From NCBI GenBank assembly GCA_963682175.1, contig OY821772.1, positions 43,794,925 through 43,858,924 of the forward strand: a stretch of DNA of 64,000 nt, in the 5' to 3' direction. Source of the DNA: Triglochin maritima. Its lineage: Eukaryota; Streptophyta; Magnoliopsida; Alismatales; Juncaginaceae. A program made the translations under genes and the position numbers. Every line of letters starts with the position of its first letter. Positions within the stretch are counted from its first letter, which is position 1. A model generated the notes under the pieces. It had not been told where the DNA came from. It ran no database searches and saw nothing but the letters and a program-made list of their open reading frames with translations. Shown here one piece after another: positions 38,838-49,900 of this stretch.

Positions 38838-40119
38838 CAAATGAAGATGGGAACTTATGTTTGTACATAGTTATATTTGTATAACAATAAGTTAAAAAAA
38901 AAATTGTTTTTATCCCTTCTTTAGCATCTCACAGGTTTTTGAGGGAATTCGGGTTTTTGTCCATCAACAGAGCCATGAACTTTCCTTTGTACTTCACGTT
39001 GGTGAGATCTTTCCTTTTTCATGCATAAATCCATGTAGTATCTTGCTCGCATACATTGAGGACAATGCATGATTTAGGTGTGGGGGGTGTTTATATATGT
39101 ACATATCTATCTATTTGATTTTCTGCTCTGCTTTATTTTTTAAAAAAAATTAAAAAAAAATAATAATTCAATATTCTATGACATAGCTTAAGATTGAACT
39201 GCCAAAACCCGTGTACAAATTGCATTAAGTTTTTGTTCCTTATTATATAGTTCTGCTTGTAGAAATTATGACATAAATCTAAGTTCCAAAGAAATAACCC
39301 ATGGCCCTTGTAAGACATGTATGCACTTAAATTGGATGAATCAAATCTTTGAAGTGGTTGATAAAAAGCAGAGGTTGAGGAAAATATACCGGGAAGTGTG
39401 GACTTCTAATAGCAATTAAGCCTTGAGGAAAATAAAAGTAAAATAAAAATAAAGTGAGGAAAACACATTTTGCAAAATGATTACAAAAGCCCAAGCCTTC
39501 GAGTCACTGGCCCGTAGGGGTATCTTGAAACCCGGTAACTTGAGTCTGCCAGCTCGGGATTATCGACCAAACTCGCTACACGAATGCAAAAAGGGTATAA
39601 GTGTTAAAAAGAAAAGCAAATGTGTTGAATCACGGGAAAAAATAAATAAATAAATAAATACTTTAAGATACTCAAGGCCCAAAGCTAAAAGAATGATTCA
39701 TGCCATGGTTGATCCGAATGATACTTCACCACCAGAGGAGGCGTGCAAAATAATTCAAGTGATAAACATGTGTAGAAGGGTTAGTGGTGTGAATGTTGGA
39801 GGAACAAAGACCAAGTCATATTTTTAATGAGTTAGATTCATATAATGAGCATGCAAAAATTCTTAGTGAGATGTATAAGGTTGAGGTAGGGATATTGAGA
39901 ACTATTAATGAAACGTTGATTTAGGATTTTGTGGGTATATCCGCTGAAAACCCTCAGGAGACAACACTCCTCCTCCTTGGCAACAAGGAGGTTTAAAGGC
40001 TTGTTGCACATGCTAAGTGCAACCGTGATTCCTACGAAAGTGAGTTAGGATTTCCCTGTTTTTATTTTTCGTATCTTCTGTTTTGCTAGGGACTAGCAAA
40101 ATCTAGGTGTGGGGGTATT
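38838..40119 (+). other. 3' untranslated interior of the nested element
   Basis: Non-coding. Two copies of the purine tract (TAGGTGTGGGGG) occur, at about 39077 and immediately before the 3' LTR at about 40104; the latter is the likely plus-strand primer. Confidence 0.6.
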
Positions 40120-41318
40120 TGATGCATTGCATACATTGCATCATATGTCTTTCATTTATATTACTTTTACATCAATAAATGCTACTAAGGTATGTGTTTA
40201 GTCTTATTTACAGAATACAGGGACCTGAATGCAATTTACCCACATCCCGAGCATAAACGCGTACAAAAGACTCGTTTCTATCATAAAGACCAAGTTCAAG
40301 TTTATCGGGCTTCAAATGGAAATGTATCCAAGCATAAAAGCATTCAAGACCTAATTACGAAAAGAACAAGGACTTAAGCACAAAAGTAGCCGGGGACTTA
40401 ATTGCAAAAAGTGAAGGACCTAATTGCAAATCACGAGTAGCTTTTATTATTATGGATAAAATATAAAGAAAAATCAATGTGGATCTCCAAATATATGAAG
40501 AAATTAATTCGGATCTCCAAAGATATGCAAGAATCAATCCAGACGCGCAAATGACATTGAAATCATACCATAAACACACAGGAAAAATCCGGGTCGATTC
40601 TGAGCCAAAAAGGTGGCGATTCCGCCGCACCTCAAGAGCAAATTGCGGCGAATCCGCCGCACCAAATTAGATTCATGCTCTAAAAATTTTACCGGTTGCG
40701 TGTTGACGCGTGTACTTTCTTATTTCATGCTTAGGTCCCTTGTATCGGCTATAAATAGCCCCGAGAACGATGTTGTGAGAAGTTCTTCCTTTTGTTCCAT
40801 AATTTAGCAATAAAATTCTGTTTCTTTTATTTTATGTTTTTAATTTTCTTTTCTTAGTTTCTCTAGGACCCCTTCTCCCTCCCTCCATCTATGAGTTTCT
40901 AACTCTTTCCAAAGGGTGGGGGTGACGGATTTAGGGTGATGAGAAGAGAAGATGTTATTATTTTAATTTCGTATTAGTATGTTTTGATTACTTGAGTTTA
41001 TGTTAAATCATTTATCATGTAATGCTTTATAACTAATATGATTTATTATAAGTTTCAGAATTCTCTAATCTAAACCCGATATCTAAACCTCCACCCAACG
41101 GAATTCACCATCTTTGTTCTTGTTTTAGTTTTATTTGTTCTTGTTTCTTGCTTTAGATAATAAAAACCAAAAATCTCAAAACCAACCATATTTCTCCCTT
41201 TCTCTTCCTCAGTCGAAAATCACAAAATAACAAATCTCTCCCTCCTTGTGTTCGACCCGTACTTGCCACGTCTTCATTGACGCCGTGCACTTGCGGTATA
41301 AATTTTAATTCTTCATCA
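40120..41318 (+). repeat. Nested element 3' LTR
   Basis: 1199 bp, no difference seen from the 5' LTR. Ends directly at the second ACCAT target copy. Confidence 0.95.
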
Positions 41319-41323
41319 ACCAT

Positions 41324-42990
41324 CTCTTCCAAATACAACCCAGCATCGCATGCTCACCAGATCCAAACTAGGTATTGTTAAACCAAATCCCAAATATGCA
41401 CTATTTCATCATTCTATTGCTTTGCCCCAGGAGCCCAAATCCATTGAAGAAGCCCTTCAACACCCTGGTTGGCATAAAACTATGACAGATGAAATGGAAG
41501 CCTTGCATAAAAATGATACTTGGGAATTAGTTCCTAGAAGGAAGGGCTCTCATGCCATTGGTTGTAAATGGGTATTTCGGGTCAAACTCAAACCAGATGG
41601 TACTCTTGACAAGTTAAAAGCAAGGTTGGTAGCCAAAGGCTACAAACAGGTAGAGGGTATAGACTTTACTGAAACTTTTGCTCCTGTTGTTAAATTTGCC
41701 ACTATTCGCATTGTTCTTAGTATAGCAACCATGCACAACTGGGAAATAAGGCAATTAGATGTCAAAAATGCTTTTCTCCATGGTTTTATTCACGAAGAAG
41801 TCTACATGAGCCAAGCCCCAGGTTTTGTCAATTCTGATCATCCTAGGCACCTATGCAAATTAAAACGGGCTTTGTATGGACTTAAACAATCTCCTCGAGC
41901 TTGGTTTGATAGGTTTGCCTCTTTCCTGTTCGCCAAAGGTTTTTTTGCAGCAAATCTGATAGCTCTCTTTTTATCTCTCATGATTTCGGTCCTCTTTTTC
42001 TTTTGCTTTATGTAGATGATATCATCATCACTGGTGCAAATAAACTAGCCATGGAACAACTTATTTGTGATCTTGCTATTGAATTTCAAATAAAAGATTT
42101 AGGTTTCTTACATCACTTTCTTGGAATAGAAGTTGCACGTACTGCTGAAGGGTTGTTTTTATCTCAAAAACACTATGCTTCTACTGTCTTACAAAAATAT
42201 GACATGCTGCATGCTAAATATATTGCTACCCCTATGCCTACTAAACTTGACAAAGACAGGGATACTTCTCCCTTTCATGATTCTACTTTATTTAGACAAC
42301 TTGTTGGCTCTTTACAGTATTTATGCATCACTCGTCCAGACCTGTCTTTTTCTGTCAATTTTTTATGTCAGCACATGCATGCTCCTACTAATTTTCATTT
42401 TCAACTTGCAAAACGAATCTTACGCTTCATAAATGGTACACTTAGTCATGGCATGCAAATTTATAAATCCTCCACTTTTGACCTATGTGCTTACTCGGAT
42501 AGTGATTGGGCGGGTTGTGAAGCAACTCGACGATCAACTAGTGGCCTTTGTGTCTTCCTTGGTTCAAATTGTTTATCTTGGAAATCCAAGAAACAACTGA
42601 CTGTTGCTCGTTCTAGCACAGAAGCTGAATATAGAGCAATGACTTTTGCTACTGTGGAACTCACATGGGTCACCTTCATTCTCCGGGATCTGGGAGTCTT
42701 CTTAACTCAACCTCCAACTCTCTTTTGTGATAATATCAGTGCCTTACACTTGTCTATTAATCCTGTATTTCATGCTAGAACTAAGCACGTGGAGCTAGAC
42801 TATCACTTTGTTCGTGAAAAGGTGGCTCTAGGACTGCTGACAACTAGATTTGTTCCCTCCAGTGGGCAACTCGCTGATATGTTCACCAAGGCACTTGGCA
42901 AAGATGACTTCCGACGTGCTTCTACCAAGCTAAGCCTTCATCCCAGGCTGAGCTTGACGGGGGGTGTTGAGCAGCAGTCCATTACATCAA
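41324..42990 (+). pseudogene. Copia reverse transcriptase and RNase H, frameshifted
   Basis: The reverse transcriptase begins after the nested element. It shows the family blocks WELVPRRKGSHAIGCKWVFR, FTETFAPVVK, RQLDVKNAFLHG and YGLKQSPRAWFDRF. A one-base frame change in the T-rich run near 41940 moves the catalytic YVDD block (about 42007) to another frame. RNase H is visible as YSDSDWAGCEATRRSTSG, followed by ARSSTEAEYRAM and TKHVELDYHFVRE. The frame stays open to the start of the 3' LTR. Together with the upstream stops and the 6.4-kb insertion, the element cannot make Pol. Confidence 0.95.
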
Positions 42991-43453
42991 ACAAACACAA
43001 TATTGCCCATGATGATATCAGACCACCATGAATCCATTCAATGAAGGTGTGATGAAACTTGTGCCCACCAAATAAGGTGTTGGTGCAAGCTTCAACCATG
43101 CCCATTGCCATGGACTTCTGATTTGGTCCATGACTTATGAGGCTGGCCCATCCGATCCATCATGGATTCATATGTTAAAGATGATGTGGTTTGTTGAGTG
43201 TAGTCGGTAGTCTGATTGTGTGGGTTGGTACTTAGTCGGATCTGTAACCGAATATGTATACGGGTTTACCCGACTAGATGGGTATAAATACCAATGTAAA
43301 GTGACGAAACCCTAATAACAAAATCCTTTCATCTTCTCTTCTGCCGCAGCTCCCCTAAACCCTAAATCCTCGCCTCCTTCTTCTTCCTTCTCCGTCCACC
43401 CAGAGAATCTAGAGACCTCTTGTCTCAAGATCTTGAGTGGTCGGTTTTCCGCA
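42965..43453 (+). repeat. Copia 3' LTR
   Basis: 489 bp, the same length as the 5' LTR, with nine visible substitutions, mostly transitions. Preceded by the purine tract GACGGGGGG. Confidence 0.95.
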
Positions 43454-43458
43454 GTATG

Positions 43459-44154
43459 TTCCAACTAAAATATAGATTTCATCATTTCGAATGCTTCAGC
43501 ATCAAATTTTAGAATGTTATGTTATTTATTTGTAGAAATGAACCCAATTCTGGCGTAGTGGGCTTACTCAGACAAAATTGGTCTGGCCCAAATATTGTAA
43601 TGGCCTCGGGCTACACACTGGGCATCGATATGTCTTGGCATCATGGGTCTAATTCGGACCATGAGTTTACTAATATATGTTTAGGATCGTGAAATGGTTA
43701 GCATCATGACCAATTGATCATGGACCCATATAAGTTTGTATCAAGTAATCAAGAATATCTGATTTGCTATGAGCCTATGAGGGACCATATGAGGGGAAAA
43801 AATATATCAACTATATATTTTGGTCGATGTCCAACTTATACACACTACATTTCTAAAAGAAAGGCACTCGATCCTTCATTTCCTTAACTATACATTGATA
43901 CGTACACAAATACGTACGTACATGTAATAGCAAAACCATCAATACAGCACCATGCACGTTCAAAGTCTTAAATCAAAGTAAAGTAAACACGATATATCTT
44001 AAGTTCTCGAATAAAATACAATCACTTATTATTACACCATGCATGCAAATTAATGCACGTCTTCGATTCTTACACCATCATTAATACAATATCAAACATA
44101 TAAAAGAATCCCAATTATATATCAATAGATACAAACCTTTATGTTTGCAAAACC
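43459..44154. other. Intergenic, nothing recognised
   Basis: Pre-insertion flank of the Copia element and 3' region of small gene B. No gene was seen. Confidence 0.55.
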
Positions 44155-44478
44155 CTAAACATCTAGATCTAGACAATCCAAACCTAACCATCCATCAGAC
44201 ATGGACGTAGAACTACTAGTGGTAGTGTTCTCTCCGGCGAAGAGCACGTCAGAGATGACAGGAGCCAACCGCCTCAAGCTTGCCAAACGAGCCATCTTGA
44301 AACTACGGGACCTCTTCTTGGCGGTGGGAGAGAAGACGTCGGATGACTTGGAGAGGATGAGATAGACGAGGAGCTGGACGAAAAAGAACACACCCACCTT
44401 CACAAGTGCTCCATCCGAGGTTGTGAAGAAACCGGCAGAAGCAGCTGTAAAAGATGATGATGAAGAAGAAGAATCCAT
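44155..44478 (-). CDS. Unrecognised small single-pass membrane protein, copy B (107 aa)
   Basis: Intronless frame of 107 residues starting MDSSSSSSSF. Hydrophobic segment at about 26-43 (VKVGVFFFVQLLVYLIL), then SKSSDVFS, the basic block RSRSFKMARLASLRRL, ISD and a Ser/Thr-rich tail ending DCLDLDV. It shares the membrane segment and basic block with copy A (30081-30371), while N and C termini differ. I use the ATG at 44478 rather than the in-frame ATG 84 bp upstream, because a TATA box lies between them and the shorter form matches copy A. No named family was recognised. The two genes are a tandem pair on the same strand, about 2 kb apart before the Copia insertion. Confidence 0.83.
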   Translation of the reverse strand: MDSSSSSSSFTAASAGFFTTSDGALVKVGVFFFVQLLVYLILSKSSDVFSPTAKKRSRSFKMARLASLRRLAPVISDVLFAGENTTTSSSTSMSDGWLGLDCLDLDV

Positions 44479-44523
44479 GATATTTGTGGGAGATACGATG
44501 TTGTGATGTGATGGTGTTGGGGG

Positions 44524-44533
44524 GTTTATATAG
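44524..44533 (-). promoter_or_regulatory. TATA box of small membrane-protein gene B
   Basis: CTATATAAAC on the minus strand, about 48 bp upstream of the chosen start codon; the same sequence as in copy A's promoter. Confidence 0.72.
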
Positions 44534-44539
44534 ATGTTT

Positions 44540-46363
44540 GGATTTGAATAAGGCGACAGCAAGACGTGGATCGATGGAGAAACTTGGGTTGCACCCTTGT
44601 GTTATTTTATGTACAAAACACCGACATTAGTTAACTAACTGTGTGCAGCTGGCAATGGCATGTTATATATGTTACGGTCGGTTCGGATTTATTGCTTAAT
44701 TTGGGTCTTAAATGATTAGTAAAACTGCTACTGTGTAATTATCATGTATATAATTAGTATGGATCATATTAGCTACATGTTAATTATTTGGCATTAATTT
44801 CCCCCCATTAATTTTAATATATATACTTGTGTGAAAAGGCTGGAGATGGTGACAGAGTTGGCTTGAGCCCGAAGATATGGGAGGACATGTGTTGCGAGGT
44901 GGACTGGGGTGCGATCGGAACACGAACACGTACTTCTCTTCTAGAAACAATTAATATTAATAGGTGAAATAATCTCGGGTGTACATAAAAAAACCTTTTT
45001 GACCCCACGCAATGGTTAACTATTAGTAACATGACAAATTTGGACTGGGCTAATCCTCTCTCGGCTCGACCACTACTACCCTACTCAAACTTTATCACCC
45101 GTATTGCATTGTTGTCCAAAAAAACCCTTTTAAATTTATTTACGTCAAGCCTTGAACCCCACAGAATTACAACTTAGAGGAGGAACACTTCTTAAGTTAT
45201 TATGGTACGTATATGAATTTGATATACTCTTATGACCAAAGATCGTCATGACGATGGTTAAACTTCCACACATCTCCTTAAACAAACAATCACTTTATAA
45301 AGATTAATTTCAGTTAGCCTCACACAGAGCACTAACATGATTGCTCTTATGTACACCATAAACGCACTCACATGAAAATGAAGTGGAATTGGAAGGATGT
45401 GTTGTGTTCTTGGCGCTTCTGGTCAAATCATTAGAGTTTGTTTTGACTTGTTTATCTGCTTAATTAAGTAAATATTTATGTTTGTCATATAAATTTTATC
45501 CATTGCCGAGGAGTTTGTGGACTTAAACAACACAGTCAAACCTCAAAGTCCGGAGGTACCCGTCATTGCCCTCTTAGTAATTATGAAACAAGAAGTTCCT
45601 TTATGTATTTGATTTCCTTCCCAATGGTGGGAGGTAGTGGTACCGTAACGAAATGTTTTCTTTTGTGAACTCAAAGGTGATGATAAATCACACGAATATA
45701 GAGATACATTCTTGTGGATGTGCTTTCTTTGATTTGCTGGGAAACAAAATCCACAAAAATAATTCGTGTTGGCGAAGCTACATTTGATTATTATTTTTTA
45801 ATTTTAGGACCGCTACAAAAGCGATGCGTACTTGAAGATCGCAATAAATTTACATAGAATGACTGGTGTAAAAAGTTCAAGCCGAAGAGGTCGGAAATTG
45901 TAATGATAATCCAGAGATTAAAATCTAAAATGAAGAAAATTCAAGGTGTTGAAATTACAACTGAACTTTTAGAACTAAGGAGGCGTTTAGTTGCGTTACT
46001 TCAACCACAAATTCTACTTGAAAATGTAATTTCAATTGCCACATCTGCAACTACCATATTTTGTTGATATTTTGAAATTACACCTCTATACAAAAAATTG
46101 TCAATACCAAATTCCACAATGATTTTTTTGATATTCTATGTAAGTTTTTTAAACTTTCAAATTAGTACAAAATATACATTATTATTATATTCCAAATATC
46201 ATTTTCCACACAGTAGTATGTCGTTTTTTTGGTTAATTATGAATTCGGAAATTAATAAAAATATCATATAAAATTCTAAGTTTCTGAGTTTATTCAAGGA
46301 AATTATAGAATGACTGGTGTGAATTTTGAGTTTATTCAATGATGATTTTGTAAAAAAATTCAT
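44540..46363. other. Intergenic, nothing recognised
   Basis: AT-rich upstream region of gene B. No coding region, RNA gene or bounded element was found. Confidence 0.55.
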
Positions 46364-46372
46364 TAAATATTA

Positions 46373-46903
46373 GGACTAATTACAGTTTGACCCCCTGAAC
46401 TATGCATTTGTATCACTTTGACCTCCTGAACTATCAAAGTTAACAGTTACCTCCTCTGAATTTTAATTTTGTAACATTTTGTCCCCTTAAACTTCAAAAA
46501 CTCATTATTTAACACACATTCGACGTTTTTTTTCCTATTTTTTTGTTGTATCCCTAATACACTCATAAACCTATACTTACGTGAAAATTTGGATCGAAAC
46601 AGAGGTCGGATATAGTTGGAATTTGGGTCGGATTGAGTGTCAAACCGACCCAAATTCTAACCATATCCGACCTCCGTTTGGATCCAAACTTTCACGTAAA
46701 TATAAGTTTCAGAGTGTAGTAGGGATACAATAAAAAATTAGGAAAAAAAACGTCGAATCTGTGTTAAATAATGAGTTTTTGAAGTTTAGGGGGGCGAAAT
46801 GTTACAAAATTAAAGTTCATGGGAGGTAACTATTAACTTTGAAAGTTCAGAGGGACAAAGTGATACCAAGACATAGTTCAGAAGGACAAACTGTAATTAA
46901 CCC
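46373..46903. mobile_element. Mutator-type MITE, 531 bp, perfect 9-bp target duplication
   Basis: TAAATATTA flanks both ends (46364-46372 and 46904-46912), the 9-bp duplication typical of Mutator-like elements. The ends are inverted (GGACTAATTACAGTTTGACC, and GGGTTAATTACAGTTTGTCC from the right). The inversion continues through nearly the whole element to a short centre near 46640, so each arm is about 260 bp. No protein is encoded. Confidence 0.9.
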
Positions 46904-46912
46904 TAAATATTA

Positions 46913-49900
46913 TTATAACTATCGGAACGGAAATGTTAACAGACTGATATGACCAAAACATAACGACATGATAGCAAATGTCAGTATTTTTTCTTTGGCA
47001 TTAGACCAAATAATTACTTATGATGATTCTCCAATTTAATAAGTTGTTAGTGTCACGCAAGCAAATCACCCAAAAAAAAAAACTCTGCCACACTTATACA
47101 TCACGCTACTCTGATTAGAGAAGCCTCATTGACCAGAACTTCAAAATGTATAGGAAATTACTATAGGACAATTTTATCAAAATTATTATTAATCCACGTG
47201 AAACGTTTTTTGCGATTTTCACCTTTTGAGTAAATAAAATTTAGAGTTTTTTTTGCAACAATGACATTATATAAGATCCTTAATTGGTACTAGTTCTAAA
47301 ATATCCTAAGTAAATCCATCATTCAAAAGAAAAATATAAAGTATTTATGAAAGTTGAATTGTCCAGGTATTTATAAAACTTAATTAAGGGCTAAAACACA
47401 CTAACAAATGTTTGTAGCAAAACCATGCTCACCGAATCATGGATATTGATAATCGACGAACTTCAAACCCCATCAAACATCAAATCCTGTTTATTTATTT
47501 TGATATAAATCATATTTAATACCTATTTAACACGCACACGTCATCTAATTAATTGTCCTCAAGCGGTAGATGAAGGTTGTGGAACGAAATCGATAGGGTT
47601 ATGAACATAATTGTTTACGCTATATACATTAATAGAATTCATCACATACCTAATCTGAAATGAAGCATATTCATATGTGGTAGCATGATGTACCAATTAT
47701 TTGGAAACTTCAAGCACCTAACGTTGATATGGACACCGTCCGAACTTTAGATAACGTCGATATATATTTTCACAATGGCGGGTAGAGTGAGATCCTCAGT
47801 TCATTTGTTTGGAATAATTAGTGCATATATTCTTTTCTTTAATGTGAAATGACTTCCGGATATATGCCACAATATGGATGTGAAATGACTTCCGGATATT
47901 CTTTGCTTTTGGATTGTATTTTGTAACGATAGTTCAGTCTAAACTAAAATAAGTGAAAATGACACGAGTAAAAAACTATTTTATAAATGTTAAGGAGATT
48001 CGTGGAATTGGGCTTATTAAGCTTTGTGAACAACACTCAACCAGTCTTTACGGATAAGCTTTGTGAACAAGAAGTGACATAAGAATTAATATTCTTACTA
48101 ACCCCTAACCTCTAGGTGTTGACTACATGTCATGTTATTGGAATTACCGATTGAGGTTAGTCAGTTAGAAGATTCATTGCCTCAAGATAGTCAATATTAT
48201 ATATCGAATTTCAGTAGTTTCGTTCTAATGTTTTGAGGATGAGATTTAAAATCGAGGTAGGATGGGTAGAATAGATAAAATAAAATAAAAATTAATGAAA
48301 TTCAAAATCTGCAAAATTCCAAGAAACTATGTCTTTGAATAAAATTTATATAGCCGTCACCAAAAAATATTATTTAAGCATGATTAACAACAGTGTCTGC
48401 AGATTAAGGTCCAAAATCAATGTGCTGGTTTACCATGTACGGGTTGTTCAGAATCCTGAGACATCAAGCTGGAATTCAAGATTTTGACCCAACATTCTAA
48501 GTAGATATAACAAACGTTTGCATAATCCAGTTCCACTGGCCAGACGTGGATTTCTGAGAATCCAGAAATCTTTCAATTTGTTTAGATGGTGATTACTGAT
48601 TAGAGTAGTATCTCACGTATTCTAATTTCAAATCAACCCCAACCATGGTTTCGACTTGAAGTCGTGGACTAAATTTGTTAAACTAATGAAGAATGAGTCC
48701 ACAATATCCACATGTAGTTCTGTTTTAATTTTTTTTGTATTTTAGGTTTGCTTGATAAGCAATTTAGTTCAGTATAATGTCTAGATTTAAAAAGTATACC
48801 CCTTAATGTGATATTTTGCTTTGCCACACCTAACTTAACTATTAAGTATTTGAAGGCAGGAAAATAGTTTTGTCCTCTTGTTTACATTGTTATACGTTTA
48901 ATTTAGTAACTTATTGGAAAGAAAAAAAAGTGATGTCCTAAACAATGCTTTGAAGTTCAATTACAAAGATCTAATTGATATAGGTAAGTGAGCTTTGTGA
49001 GTTCTAATAATGTATTTATAACCTTATAGAGTTATAGTTGACTTTGTTATCAATTTATTCGATTACATGGAATTAAAAAAATTCTAAAATGTTTTTAAAA
49101 GTTAAAAAAAGGAACGGCCATCAAAAATGAGATTTGGATGGTGGTTTGAGAATTCAGAGGGAGAATCGTTTTGTTTATTTCAAAGTTTCCTAGTTGTGCA
49201 TGGATATATACGACTTGGTTGGAACCTTCTATTTGATTGATATCTTATAGTCTTAATGTTTTTATATAACGAATGGATTGGACGCAAAACCGAGACCAGA
49301 ACGTCATAAGCATATGTTGCACTTAAAACCATTGTCTTGACTAAGGTTTTTTTTCCATGGTTTCCCACTTTTCTTCTGGTTTTCCCATAAAATTATCGGT
49401 GTCAAAATATATCATTTAGTAACATGAATATTCATTCAGTACTGAACATAATTTGAACTACTTAAAAAGTGAATTTAGATTTCACAAGAGATTTTTGTAG
49501 TTAAAGAGCTCCATAGTTTTAAGGCAAAGTGATTCCGTTTGGGAGTTGGGATGATTCAGTTTCAATACTTAAGCTTAGATGATTAACGGACTCACTCTCA
49601 ACTCTCTATGTTTCCGATAAGTTATGTGTTTAATCTAACTATTTTAAGTATCTATCACATTTATCATTCATCTGAAATTGTAAAATAGATTTAGACTACG
49701 ACGGTTATACTATATATATATATATATATATATGGAAAAAATGCAAATAAGACATGAGATCGTGAGTGCCCACAAAGTAGGAAAATATATATCTAGTTAT
49801 TTTACTAATAAAACAAAAAATAAATCAAATACTGTTTTTCCATGGGGCCCAACTGGCTAAACTTTCCTTGTCCCCAAAACATCTGAGATACGAAATCAAT

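Larger units (their letters stand above)
34880..41318 (+). mobile_element. Nested non-autonomous LTR retrotransposon, gag-only, 6.4 kb
   Basis: Two 1199-bp LTRs (34880-36078 and 40120-41318) start TGATGCATTGCATACATTGC and end TTCTTCATCA. They look identical, including paired spurious frames at matching offsets of 5240 bp. A perfect 5-bp target duplication ACCAT flanks the element (34875-34879, 41319-41323). A tRNA-Asp primer site follows the 5' LTR, and a purine tract (AGGTGTGGGGGT) precedes the 3' LTR. Internally only a zinc-knuckle ORF is present; no protease, reverse transcriptase or integrase was recognised, so pol must come from elsewhere. This fits the TR-GAG type of plant elements. The tRNA-Asp primer and the ATTGAGGACAATGC...GGTGTGGGGG motif near 39055-39088 recall Athila-like Ty3/Gypsy elements. 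Confidence 0.95.
31743..43453 (+). mobile_element. Ty1/Copia LTR retrotransposon, full length, with a nested LTR element
   Basis: Two 489-bp LTRs (31743-32231 and 42965-43453) start TGTTGAGCAG and end TTTTCCGCA. They are flanked by a perfect 5-bp target duplication GTATG (31738-31742, 43454-43458). The primer site TGGTATCAGAGC directly follows the 5' LTR. The order protease, integrase, reverse transcriptase, RNase H is Copia-type. By direct count I see nine substitutions between the LTRs. The coding region is broken by stops and frameshifts and is split by the 6.4-kb element at 34880-41318. Without that insertion the element would be about 5.3 kb. Confidence 0.97.

Noticed and set aside
44479..44562. 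28-residue N-terminal extension of small protein B
   Set aside because: It overlaps the TATA box, and copy A has no equivalent.
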